A stretch of 23,297 nt of DNA from JAAYTY01 sp964569245 (GTDB lineage Bacteria; Fermentibacterota; Fermentibacteria; Fermentibacterales; Fermentibacteraceae): contig CAZMTK010000021.1 of assembly GCA_964569245.1 (NCBI GenBank), positions 1 through 23,297 of the forward strand. The letters are read 5' to 3'. Shown in pieces: positions 14,732-23,242 of this stretch. Under the pieces are notes generated by a model. It made no database searches and was not told the origin of the DNA. It saw nothing but the letters and a program-made list of their open reading frames with translations. The position numbers were made by a program, and so were the translations under genes. Each line of letters opens with the position of its first letter. Position 1 is the stretch's first letter.

Positions 14732-17700
14732 CTATTCCACCCTCAGCGGCACCGCCATGCCCGACACCGGGCAGTGGATGAAGCAGGCCGCCACCTTCCT
14801 GCCGGTGGCGGCCTCCAGCATCTGCCGGTAGGCGTCGAGCTGGCCGGCGTAGCCGGCGATCTCCCTGAGCGCGATGTCGCGTGCACCGGGGAACGTCTTG
14901 TGGTCAATGATCACCAGCTTGTCGCCCAGGTCCAGCACCAGGTCGGCAGTGCCGGTCATCATGCTGCCCCGATCTGTCTTCATCTGCATAGGAAGCTCTC
15001 TCGAGGCCTTTGCTCCCGGCCAGGTCGACTCGATCCACTTCCAAAGCCTGTCGGCCATCTCCAGCAGGTTGCCGGCCGGCAGGGCTGAAGCGACCGCCCA
15101 GCCATCCAGCAAGCGCTTTGCGATCGTCTCTCGCAGCTCGCGCGGGTACTTCTGTCTGTCTGCTGCGAAGAACCCGTGCACGGCGTTGCCCAGGTCGGCC
15201 CAGACCGGAGTTCCCGTGACCCTGAAGGGGTCGCCTAATATCACGGGCTCACCCGTGGTGCCTGTGACCTTCATGCCGGAGGGGTATACGAGAGCAGGCG
15301 GGTGCTCCTTCGGCGCGCCTTCGGGCAGCATGGGCTCGGGCTCGCTGGGAGGGGCGGGGGATTCAGCCGGCGCAGCGGCCCTTCGCTTGAGGCGAACCAC
15401 CACTCCAGCCCATGTCACCTCGTCGGACTCCGGCTCGGCAATGCCTTCGGCTCCGCCTGCCTTCAGCAGTCCGGCCATTCCATCCGCCAGCTTCCCCTTC
15501 CTCCCGGCAAGAACCAGCCTGTCGCGCGCCCTGGTCCACCCCACGTAAAGCAGCCTGAGGTGCTCCCGGCGCTCGCGTTCCACTGCCTGCACGTTCTCCG
15601 CGCAAGTTTTCAGGCGGTCGAGGAAGGGGATTTCCTTCGATGCATTCCCGAAGGGATATGGCCAGTAGCGGATCCATCTCCCGGCAAGCGGATCTTCCAG
15701 GCTCATCGCAGCGCCGTCGGAGATCACGTGGACGCCGAGGGCGGCATCATCCCGGGGCTCCTTGTCCAGCTCGAAGAGGACCGTCAGGGGCCACTCCAGC
15801 CCCTTGGCCCTGTGCCACGTGCTAACCGTCACCGCATCCGGCCCCGAAGCCTCGCCCTGGTCGTCTGCCGGCTTCTCGGCCGTCGAGAGGCTCACCATGT
15901 GCTGCACCAGCCCGACGACCGTTGCGGCTGAGCCCTCGTCCAGCCTGAGCGCCTGGTACTTCACGGCATGGGCGCGGAGCTTCTCCAGGTTGGCCAGCCT
16001 GGCGGCGGTGTTCCCCCACCTGTGGCAGGTCTCGACCATCCGCGCCGCTTCCATCACTGCATCAATGGCTTCCACGGGCGAGGCTCCCGGGAAGGTTCTG
16101 CGCGCTTCCTTGATTGCCGCGACTGCAGGGCAGTCCTCGAAGGGCTCGTTCCCGGCCTTCTCCACTACCCGCGTCAGCCATGCGTCGCCGTTGCCGGGGT
16201 ACTCCGTAAGGTAGGCGATCTCGGCCTCGGCCAGCGGGTCTCCCGGGTCGGCCCAGAGCCTGAGCCCTGCCGTCGCAAGGCGGCCCTCCAGCGTGGCGAG
16301 GAGGGCCGGGCGCGGCATGCATACACGAATGCCCCTTGATTCGAGGGCCTTCGTGACCTCCTTGCAGGTGTCGTTCTTCCAGCAGAGGATCGCGATGTCG
16401 CCCGGCCTCAGCCTTCTGACTGCGCCGTCGGCCGGGTTGCGCACGGGAACCTCGTCTTCCAGCAGGCTCGAGACCGCTTCCGCCAGGGCCAGGGCATCGT
16501 TCTCCTTCTTCTTCGACTCCAGAGCCCAGTGCTCTAGGATCTCACCCAGGTCTTCTGCGGGCTCCGTGACAGCCGGCTCCAGGCATACCCGGTTCCGCGG
16601 GATGCCGACGGCACCGAAGGGAGGGGCGAACAGCTCCGATGTCAGCCTGACCAGGCCGGGACGGCTTCGCCAGCTCTTCGGCAGGGACTCCGGCTCCTCG
16701 CCCGCGCAGACCTTTTCGATCGCGGCGTCGATCAGCGCGGGATCGGTGCCCCGGAACCCGAAGATCGCCTGCTTCTGGTCGCCGACCCAGATGCTGCGCT
16801 TCGCTATCGAGGCCAGCCTGAGGAAGATGGCGAGCTGGATCGGGCTGGTGTCCTGGAACTCGTCAACCAGCACCAGGTCCAGCTCGTGCGACAGCCTTTC
16901 CCTCACGTCGGAACGACCCAGCAGCTCGAGGGCGTACATCTCCTGGTCGGGGAAGTCGATCACGCCGTGCGTCTGCTTGTATGCCTGGTACTCCTTCATC
17001 GAGCGCTCGGCCAGGGTGAATACCAGGTCTATCGCCGAGGCGACGTCGCTTCGAAGCCCTGGATGCCTGTCGAAGGCCGCTGCTGCCTCCCGGACCCTGG
17101 CGTAGGATGGCGTAGCGGCGGCCCCCATCCCCGCGGAGTGCATTGTCGCCCATTCCCTCCAGGGAACGGGCCCATCCCGAAGCTTTCGGATGGTGAGACG
17201 GAAGCCATCGACGGCCTTCTTCGCACCATCCGTTGTGCCTTTGATGGATGGAAACTCCGCGAAGAACCTCTCTGCTTCTTCTATCAGCGCCTTGTCCAGA
17301 GCCTTGCCGTCATCCTCGGGCTTCCCCAGCAGGGCAAGGCAGCCCTCGCGGCTGCGCTCTGCGAAGCCGGCCAGGGCTTCCGCCCCGATGCCGTTCGATC
17401 TCGCGAGAGCTACGATCTCGCCTATCTCGTCGCGCCATTCCCATCCCGCGAAGGCCTGGTCCAGCCTTGCGGCAAGCTCGACCTCCTCGTCGGTCAGAAC
17501 GGAGGAGATTACCTCCTTCATCGCGCGGGCCGCTGCATCCTCGTCCAGCACGGACATGCCCGGGGGCAGCCCCAGCTCGAAGGCGTACTCCTCGACAAGC
17601 CTCTCGCACAAGGCGTTCACAGTGCCGAACCTGGCGGCTCCCAGCCTCTTGGCCTCGGCGCACAGCCCCGCCTCCAGCAGCCTGGCGCGCACCCTCTGCT

Positions 17701-17851
17701 TCAGCTCGGAAGCGGCCTTCACGGTGAAGGTGGTGGCAAGCACCGCTTCGGGGCGGGCCTCGCCCCTCTTCACGGCCTCGTAGAGCTCCGCCGCGAGCTT
17801 GTAGGTCTTCCCGCTGCCTGCGCTGGCGGTGACGATCTTGATGGGGTTCAC
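14732..17851 (-). CDS. addA: AddA/UvrD-family helicase with C-terminal PD-(D/E)XK nuclease
   Basis: The GTG at 17851 (1039 residues) overlaps the AddB-like stop by 4 nt (GTGA). A longer in-frame extension runs through the AddB-like gene and is rejected. Superfamily 1 helicase motifs are complete: ASAGSGKT (9-16), TFTVKAASELKQRV (41-54), LVLVDEFQDTSP (326-337), GDQKQAIFGFRG (357-368), a SWRSR motif, TWHRAKGLEWPL and LLYVGWTRARDRL. The C-terminus carries a RecB-type nuclease: D970 (GTADLVL), D983-H-K985 (IIDHK) and Q1004 (GYAGQL). It is somewhat shorter than Firmicute AddA. With the upstream gene it should form a helicase-nuclease that processes double-strand ends; in an accessory region it could also degrade invading DNA. 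The symbol is by architecture and partner, not by orthology. Confidence 0.85.
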   Translation of the reverse strand: MNPIKIVTASAGSGKTYKLAAELYEAVKRGEARPEAVLATTFTVKAASELKQRVRARLLEAGLCAEAKRLGAARFGTVNALCERLVEEYAFELGLPPGMSVLDEDAAARAMKEVISSVLTDEEVELAARLDQAFAGWEWRDEIGEIVALARSNGIGAEALAGFAERSREGCLALLGKPEDDGKALDKALIEEAERFFAEFPSIKGTTDGAKKAVDGFRLTIRKLRDGPVPWREWATMHSAGMGAAATPSYARVREAAAAFDRHPGLRSDVASAIDLVFTLAERSMKEYQAYKQTHGVIDFPDQEMYALELLGRSDVRERLSHELDLVLVDEFQDTSPIQLAIFLRLASIAKRSIWVGDQKQAIFGFRGTDPALIDAAIEKVCAGEEPESLPKSWRSRPGLVRLTSELFAPPFGAVGIPRNRVCLEPAVTEPAEDLGEILEHWALESKKKENDALALAEAVSSLLEDEVPVRNPADGAVRRLRPGDIAILCWKNDTCKEVTKALESRGIRVCMPRPALLATLEGRLATAGLRLWADPGDPLAEAEIAYLTEYPGNGDAWLTRVVEKAGNEPFEDCPAVAAIKEARRTFPGASPVEAIDAVMEAARMVETCHRWGNTAARLANLEKLRAHAVKYQALRLDEGSAATVVGLVQHMVSLSTAEKPADDQGEASGPDAVTVSTWHRAKGLEWPLTVLFELDKEPRDDAALGVHVISDGAAMSLEDPLAGRWIRYWPYPFGNASKEIPFLDRLKTCAENVQAVERERREHLRLLYVGWTRARDRLVLAGRKGKLADGMAGLLKAGGAEGIAEPESDEVTWAGVVVRLKRRAAAPAESPAPPSEPEPMLPEGAPKEHPPALVYPSGMKVTGTTGEPVILGDPFRVTGTPVWADLGNAVHGFFAADRQKYPRELRETIAKRLLDGWAVASALPAGNLLEMADRLWKWIESTWPGAKASRELPMQMKTDRGSMMTGTADLVLDLGDKLVIIDHKTFPGARDIALREIAGYAGQLDAYRQMLEAATGRKVAACFIHCPVSGMAVPLRVE

Positions 17852-20421
17852 TCCGCCACCGTCCCGCCGCTGATCCAGCTTAGCTGGAACCATTCGGGCC
17901 TCGGCGCGATCACCAGGCGGTCGCCTTGCAGACCGCTGTTCTTCGGCAGCGCTTTGCCTGCCGCGAGTGCGCAGGTGTCCTCCACCAAGCCGATACCGAG
18001 CTGCTCCAGGCGCTCCCTGACGGTTCTGCCTGCCGCTGCCCATGTCTCGCCGGGCTCCGGGCCTTCTACTCTCGTGCCGTCCAGCCCGGCGGAACCGCGG
18101 ATCAGAAGGCTCTGCTTCCCGGTGATGTAGTAACCTATGGAGACTCGGCGGCGAAGGAGCGCGGTGTAAACCGAGAGCTGAAGGGCGCCGCCTTCCTCCA
18201 GCTCCTTCCTGCGGTCGGCCATTCGGCCCCACTTCATGTCCAGCACGATGTCGGGGTGGGTCAGAACGAGGTCGGGCCTGCCCGTAAGCGTTATCCCATC
18301 GATCTCGTCTTCCAGGGGAGTCTCCACGGCCGTCACGGTCGCGCCGGCATCGCGGAGGTGCCTGAACAGGTCCCTTGCGGCGCTTACGATGGTGTGCCTG
18401 AGCCTTGCCCGCTCTCTCTCCTGCCCGGGCATGAAGAAGTCCGCCGCCATGTGCGGGGCGCGCTCGTCGAACCTCTCGCCAGCCAGCCTTGAAGCGTGTT
18501 CCGGGTCGTGCAGCACACTGCCGACGCATTCCGAGAGAATGTCGCCGATGATCTTGTGTGCCAGGCTCCCCATCAGAAGCGGGCCGTTGGAAAGGGGATC
18601 GAAGCGTCCCGATCGCAGGCAGCCCGGATGCTCCAGCACCCAGTAGAGGGGGTTGCCCAGCAGCTTTTCCATCGAGCTGGGCGAGAGCGGTTTTGCACAA
18701 CTGATCTTCACAGGCGGGATGACGCGCCATTCCTTCCTGGGCACAGGCACGGGCAGCGGCTCGACCTTCCGGCTCGCAGAAACGCCGCACGGCATCTCGC
18801 CGGTCAGCTTCACCGCCTGCTCCTTCTCCAGGCCCGACACGATCTCGTCCCAGAGAGGGTGCGGTGCCTCGGGCTCGCCGTCAGGTCCGAATTTCGGGCA
18901 CACCAGCAGAACGGCGTCTGTCGCCATCTGCACCGGGCGCCGCCACGCCCTGCTTAGCTGTGCCGCCTGCGCCGCCGGCTCGGGGAACTCGCAACCAAGG
19001 GCTTCCAGCTTGGTCTTCTCGTCGGGTGTCAGCATGAGTCGCTCGACAGAGGGGGCGCTTCGCTCCGTGAAGTTCCACCAGACCACCCTGCGAACGGGGC
19101 AGAGGATCGCCCCGGGCTCGTTGACCGACTCGATGCCGGCCTCGGCGATCCGCACCGGCGGCAGGGCAGCCTGCTCGGTGGCGGCCCTGATCAGTTTCTG
19201 CAGAAGCGGCCTGCCAGGGCTCTCGAGCCCTGTTTCACGGTATAGTTTCCGGAACGAGGCGAGCTGCTGCAGCATGCAGTCCCAGCGGGCGTCCTGCTCC
19301 CCGGCATTGTTCTGCATGCCCCTGGCCCATGTCTCCAGGGCGCCGATGCGGCGCTCCAGCTCCTTCGCGGGGAACTCATCGCCAGCAGCCGAAGGCGAAA
19401 GAAGGATGCCCAGGCGTTCCTCTACCCGCTTGCGCCTTTCCTCCTCCGCTATTGGCTCGAGGCCTTCCTTCAGGTGCCTGTCCCAGTCGTCACTGCCAAT
19501 AGCAGGCCATTGTCTGAGTGCCCAGATCAGGCCCGATGCGATGCTCGGAGGGACCGGCGACTCGGAGAGGGACAGCAGCTCCAGTGCCAGATGCGGGTCC
19601 TGCGGCGACCAGCCGAGTGCGACCACCAGGGGCAGTATCTGCAGAAGGGGGTCGCTGCCCGAGGCCCGCCCGGCGCCCAGCACCGGCAGGCCGTATCTGC
19701 GAAGGGCGTTGTCCAGGATCTCGTCCCCGCCGATGACAACCGTTCCCTCGAGGTCGCCCTGGCCGGCCAGCCATGCCGCCACAAGGTCGGCAGCGGCCAG
19801 CGGCCCCTGCGGCCGGATCATTCGAAGCTCGCCGGACCCTGCAGGCGAGTAGCCTGGAGCAAGGCACCCCGCCAGGTCGCCCTTGCCAGCAGCCGGCTCG
19901 ACAGGCGTCTCGTTGATGGCGGTGCCCTTGGCCTCGAGGGCTTCGAGCAATCGCCTGAAGAGCACGGGCAGCTCGCCCCGTGAGATTCCAACAAGCTCGA
20001 CGCACTCCAGGTCCACGTCCTGGACATTCAAGGCCTCGATCACGCGGGAGGTTCGCTCGGCGATCCCGGGCTCTGCGTCTTCCATGAGCTTCGCCAGCTG
20101 CTCGAGCCGCTGCGATACCCCTTGGCCCCGCCAACCCGCCAGCCGAAGCTCCTCGTTCCATCTCAGCAGCCGAAGTGCCGTCGCCAGGGGATCCTTGGCC
20201 GCGGACTCCGCCCAGAACGCGCCAGTTTGTTCGAGCCTGCCCAGCAGCCTGACCGCGCGCATGATCTCTGACTTGTCGGAAGGTGCCAGCCCGAGCTGGC
20301 TCTCCAGCAGGCTCACCAGCCAGGATGGCTCTCCAAGCTGAATGCCAGACACGGCACTGGAGGCGGGTTGTCCCTTAAGCAGGAATCCTGTGTCGAGCGG
20401 CAGCGAAAGAACGAATCGCAT
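17848..20421 (-). CDS. addB: AddB-like subunit with C-terminal RecB-type nuclease
   Basis: The ATG at 20421 (857 residues) follows a GCAGGG sequence. The C-terminal nuclease is clear: TGRPDLVL (D717), IVLDMKWG (D728, K730) and ALQLSVY (Q748). The N-terminus has no Walker A motif, so this is the inactivated-helicase subunit as in many AddB/RexB proteins. The four-cysteine iron-sulfur arrangement known around the AddB nuclease of Bacillus is not seen: only one Cys lies after the nuclease core. The protein is short for AddB (Bacillus about 1166 residues). It is upstream of and overlaps the AddA-like gene, the usual addB-addA order. Role: partner in DNA end recognition and resection. Sequence similarity to characterised AddB looks low, so a distinct AddAB-like branch is possible. 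Confidence 0.78.
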   Translation of the reverse strand: MRFVLSLPLDTGFLLKGQPASSAVSGIQLGEPSWLVSLLESQLGLAPSDKSEIMRAVRLLGRLEQTGAFWAESAAKDPLATALRLLRWNEELRLAGWRGQGVSQRLEQLAKLMEDAEPGIAERTSRVIEALNVQDVDLECVELVGISRGELPVLFRRLLEALEAKGTAINETPVEPAAGKGDLAGCLAPGYSPAGSGELRMIRPQGPLAAADLVAAWLAGQGDLEGTVVIGGDEILDNALRRYGLPVLGAGRASGSDPLLQILPLVVALGWSPQDPHLALELLSLSESPVPPSIASGLIWALRQWPAIGSDDWDRHLKEGLEPIAEEERRKRVEERLGILLSPSAAGDEFPAKELERRIGALETWARGMQNNAGEQDARWDCMLQQLASFRKLYRETGLESPGRPLLQKLIRAATEQAALPPVRIAEAGIESVNEPGAILCPVRRVVWWNFTERSAPSVERLMLTPDEKTKLEALGCEFPEPAAQAAQLSRAWRRPVQMATDAVLLVCPKFGPDGEPEAPHPLWDEIVSGLEKEQAVKLTGEMPCGVSASRKVEPLPVPVPRKEWRVIPPVKISCAKPLSPSSMEKLLGNPLYWVLEHPGCLRSGRFDPLSNGPLLMGSLAHKIIGDILSECVGSVLHDPEHASRLAGERFDERAPHMAADFFMPGQERERARLRHTIVSAARDLFRHLRDAGATVTAVETPLEDEIDGITLTGRPDLVLTHPDIVLDMKWGRMADRRKELEEGGALQLSVYTALLRRRVSIGYYITGKQSLLIRGSAGLDGTRVEGPEPGETWAAAGRTVRERLEQLGIGLVEDTCALAAGKALPKNSGLQGDRLVIAPRPEWFQLSWISGGTVAE

Positions 20422-20866
20422 CAGCGAACCCTGCTGCAGATGATGATCGACGATCGTCCCGCTTTCATCTCGTGGCTTTCATACAACCCGATGAATGGGT
20501 GGACAAGCCGGAACAGAAACGATGCTCCTCTGAAGCTCTGCAGCAGGCTGATCGTCATGCCCTGTGAGGCAGACTCTTCCTGATCAGCGATACTTCGTGT
20601 TCTGCGCACGCGGCAGTAGAGCGGCACCTGGGCAGGCCGGGATGGCCCGGTTTCCCGATCATGAAGGAGGACATGGAGTTCATCTTCAGGCACCTCAGGG
20701 CCTTTGCCGCCTTTGATGCTGCTGCTTCAGGCATTGCCTGCTGCATCAAGTGTTCTGCATTGTACAAGGCCATCAAGCTGGTGATCCTTGGATACGTGAG
20801 CTGGCAGGACAGCGCACTAGTTAAGCTCATGCAAGGTTGTCAGGTATGATGGGGAGGGAGACTGCA
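20422..20866. other. 445-bp region without an intact gene
   Basis: This stretch lies upstream of the AddB-like gene and holds its promoter by position, though none of good quality is seen. Its only recognisable content is the Sel1 3'-end fragment at 20652-20695. A + strand frame from 20661 to 20849 includes that fragment (MKEDMEFIFRHL) and then a Cys/Ala-rich tail; I treat it as a relic. Confidence 0.55.
20652..20695 (+). repeat. Direct repeat copy 2 (truncated relic of a Sel1 gene 3' end)
   Basis: It matches 14611-14654 at 39 of 44 positions and encodes FPIMKEDMEFIFRHL, against FPIMKEDAEFIIRHL in the intact gene. No Sel1 repeats precede it, so only the 3' end of a paralog survives here. Confidence 0.68.
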
Positions 20867-21292
20867 ATGTTAGGGCTGGTGAAGCTGCTCGGAGCGATCG
20901 ATCAGGGAAGACAAGTGATAGGCAGTGGAAAGAAGCTGAAGAGGCTGTTCCATAAATCGGTTGAGAAGTACGGTTCTGTAACCAAGAAGGACAGGGAAGG
21001 CGCAGTCTGGGACGTGAAGGTCCGCTACAACTCACATCGCGGCAAGTATCTGAAGTTCGTTCAGATCGTTGATGGCGATGAGGAGGACAAGTTCTATGCA
21101 GGAGCTACCTCCAATCTGAAGGAACCATGGAAGTACAAGCCGATGACCGACGACGAGTGGGAGATCCTAGCCATTCTTGCAGACGGGCGGGATTGCACCG
21201 ACGGAATCAGGGATGATGAAGTGCAGGCAGTCTGCAATCAGCTTATCAACGAGATCATCTACGAGCGCGAGCTCGAGCCGGAGCCTGACTGA
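20867..21292 (+). CDS. Hypothetical 141-residue protein
   Basis: The ATG at 20867 follows GGGGAGGGAGACTGCA, the best ribosome binding site among several in-frame starts (20846, 20849). The protein starts MLGLVKLLGAIDQGRQVIG, then a basic patch SGKKLKRLFHKSVEKYG, a strand-rich middle (AVWDVKVRYNSHRGKYLKFVQIVDG) and an acidic tail ERELEPEPD. I do not recognise a family. No secretion signal or membrane segment is convincing. It may be cotranscribed with the two small genes downstream, but the 217-bp gap makes this uncertain. Confidence 0.65.
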   Translation: MLGLVKLLGAIDQGRQVIGSGKKLKRLFHKSVEKYGSVTKKDREGAVWDVKVRYNSHRGKYLKFVQIVDGDEEDKFYAGATSNLKEPWKYKPMTDDEWEILAILADGRDCTDGIRDDEVQAVCNQLINEIIYERELEPEPD

Positions 21293-21509
21293 GACTCAAG
21301 CGGGCCGGAATAGACAGCAGGAGCCTGAGGAGTGCAGGGAGCTTGAATCATAAGGTTATAGCACATGAGAGCCCCCGGTGGAGACAAACCAGGTGCCATG
21401 ACAGCTTGTACATCAAATGGAAGCCGAAGCATCCAGCTCGTCCAGGCTCGCGCGCCTGCCGATGACGGGATGGATCGGCACATCAGGCGCTGTCCTTAGC
21501 GGAGGAATC

Positions 21510-21659
21510 ATGTCTGTCGACAAGCGGGTCAAGGAAAGACGGGGCCGGCCTCGCAATGGGCAGGGCAAGACAAAGGACGGGAGAAAGGATATGCGCGGTC
21601 GTCCTCGCACAGGGGAAAAGCTTACCAAGGTCGGGACGAAGAAGAAGCAGCTTCCATGA
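21510..21659 (+). CDS. 49-residue basic protein with two AT-hook-like motifs
   Basis: The ATG at 21510 has a near-ideal ribosome binding site (AGCGGAGGAATC). The product is MSVDKRVKERRGRPRNGQG followed by a lysine/arginine-rich second half with DMRGRPRTGEKL and a KKKQLP end. RGRPR occurs twice about 18 residues apart, each flanked by basic residues; this is the core of the AT-hook, which binds the DNA minor groove at AT-rich sites. The protein has almost no hydrophobic residues and should be disordered when free. A nucleoid or accessory DNA-binding role is inferred from the motif alone; RNA binding is an alternative. Confidence 0.6.
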   Translation: MSVDKRVKERRGRPRNGQGKTKDGRKDMRGRPRTGEKLTKVGTKKKQLP

Positions 21660-21752
21660 TGCGGGGTCAGCGGCGGCGTGTGGCTCAAACTTCTTCCATC
21701 TTCATCTGCAGAGCCAGGCACGCTGACTTGAAGGCTCTTGAAGGGAGGCGCG

Positions 21753-21905
21753 GTGAAGCTGTCAAGGTGGTTTGCCCGGCTGCTTCTCATACTGGTGTTC
21801 GCAGGCCTGTTCTCATGCGATGATCGTCCCACCAAGACAGGCGGAGGAGGGCATCAGCAGCCATACGATCCTGCAACAGGGAGATACGAATCATACGGAT
21901 GCTGA
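21753..21905 (+). CDS. 50-residue predicted lipoprotein
   Basis: A GTG start at 21753 follows AAGGGAGGCGCG. The N-terminus is KLSRWFARLLLILVFAGLFSC: basic n-region, hydrophobic core and an L-F-S-C lipobox with Cys22 as the lipidated residue (Asp at +2). The mature part is only about 29 residues: DDRPTK, a glycine run and HQQPYDPATGRYESYGC. Very small lipoproteins of this type occur as entry-exclusion, lysis or envelope-stress peptides; which one applies here cannot be told. The gene lies 93 bp after the AT-hook-like gene on the same strand. Confidence 0.6.
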   Translation: MKLSRWFARLLLILVFAGLFSCDDRPTKTGGGGHQQPYDPATGRYESYGC

Positions 21906-21961
21906 CAATCCTGTTCCCTAGAGGAGCCTCGCGAAGCTCACCAGGGATTCATAAGAAGCTC

Positions 21962-22957
21962 TCAGGCGCCTGACTGGTCTGCCAGAATGCTGTTCCTTGT
22001 CTTCTCGATGGCGGCGGCGAATTCCTCCTCCCTGCCGGTTATCTCATAGAAGTGTGATGCTGTGAATCGGGAGCTCTTCGTTCTGTATGGATCGAGATCC
22101 TCCAGAAGATCGTCTATGATCCGCTCTGCAGTCAGTTCGCTCTCGAGCTTCTCGCCGAGATCCTCTTTGAGCCAGTTGAGCACGACTTCAATGGAACCGC
22201 ATTTAGTGATAAGGGCGAGAGGGAGGATCCACCTGTCTTCCGGCTTGGCATCATCAGCAATCTTCAGTGCGATATGGGTGTCTGATATTATGACGAGATA
22301 ACCGTGCTGACGCGTGATCTAAAGCATTCTCTGAATCGAGGCTCGCTTTGGCGCTGGCAGATCGCGAAGGAAAGACTCGACTGATGCTCTCAGCCGCTCC
22401 TCCGAAAGTCCATCAGCCTGTTTGGTCCCGTTCATCTCTTGCAGGCCTTCAGCCTTGGGGGCGGTCGAGTCCTGAAACACGTCGATTGCTTCATTCAAGT
22501 AATGCTTGAAGTACCAGCGAGTTACGGCTATGATTGCGGCTGTGCAGACCTCGACGTCTTGGGGTGTGGGAGGATCAGGCTGACTATGCGAGCCGTAGTT
22601 CCCAAGACGCTGTACTGTGTTCAAATGACAGCTGATGATGCGAGGCAGCCTAGGGTGGAGGGCACGAAGAGCCTTATCCAATTCAATGGAGGAGCTCGGC
22701 CCTGGTTCCGTCTTGCACTCAAGCGTCAGCAAGCGGTTGACAAGCATTTCTTCGAGCACCCTGGATTTATGCAGTGCGTAATCATACTCGCCCTCGAGGA
22801 TACCCTTGGATATCTTGCGAGCTTGTTCACGAAACAACCGAGTACTTTCCTCTTTGCACTTAAGCTCATCTTCCTTGCTGGCGAAGAAGCTTTCGCTCAG
22901 AGCGCTTGAAGCGCTTCTGCCGTCAGGGTTGCCGGATTCATGAAGCTCATTGCTCAT
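21962..22957 (-). pseudogene. DUF4145-like paralog interrupted by an in-frame amber codon
   Basis: The ATG at 22957 has GGAGG seven bases upstream. The frame runs 212 codons to TAG (22319-22321) and then continues, in the same frame, for 118 more codons to a TGA at 21962. Both parts match the gene at 10479-11738. The first contains LNTVQRLGNYGSHSQPD and VTRWYFKHYLNEA (DUF4145-type). The second contains ITRQHGYLVIIS, WILPLALITKCG and SRFTASHFYEITGREEEF. At the break, RASIQRML-stop-ITRQHG aligns with RASVEKILELAAKHG, so the TAG replaces a Glu codon (GAG to TAG needs one change). The gene is most simply a young pseudogene; readthrough is possible. It is about 90 residues shorter than the paralog. 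Confidence 0.75.
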
Positions 22958-23242
22958 ATGTGCAGCCTCCGCATCTGAGGAATCTGAACCAGCAGCGCGA
23001 ATATTACAGCCAGGGAATGCACGGGCTAGCATTGATCAGGTTCTCCCTTTAACGGAGGCAGGTGCTGGCAGGAACCAGCCACCTCATGGAGGCGCTGGCA
23101 GTTCTAAGGGTGGAACTCATGCTAAGGCGGGGGAGCAGTCAACACAGACAGATCTCGTCGAAAGGCCCCGGGAAGTGTTGTTCAACCAGTGTGGTAGCCT
23201 GCTCCCATAATAGGCAGAGCCACTCGGCGAGCTGGCATGGCA
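22958..23242. other. 285-bp region upstream of the interrupted paralog, no gene seen
   Basis: It must contain the promoter of the - strand gene, but I recognise no good -35/-10 pair. A + strand open frame through it (22950-23210) has no ribosome binding site or domain. Confidence 0.5.

Noticed and set aside
17852..18790. In-frame 313-residue N-terminal extension of the AddA-like protein
   Set aside because: It overlaps the AddB-like nuclease domain, has low-complexity Arg/Gly/Ala composition, and the Walker A motif expected near the N-terminus follows the GTG at 17851.
12958..22957. Wholesale reassignment of TAG as a sense codon
   Set aside because: TAG is the apparent terminator of several intact genes here (zinc-ribbon protein, antitoxin, degenerate AAA+ protein, AddA-like protein), so only local suppression or mutation is tenable.
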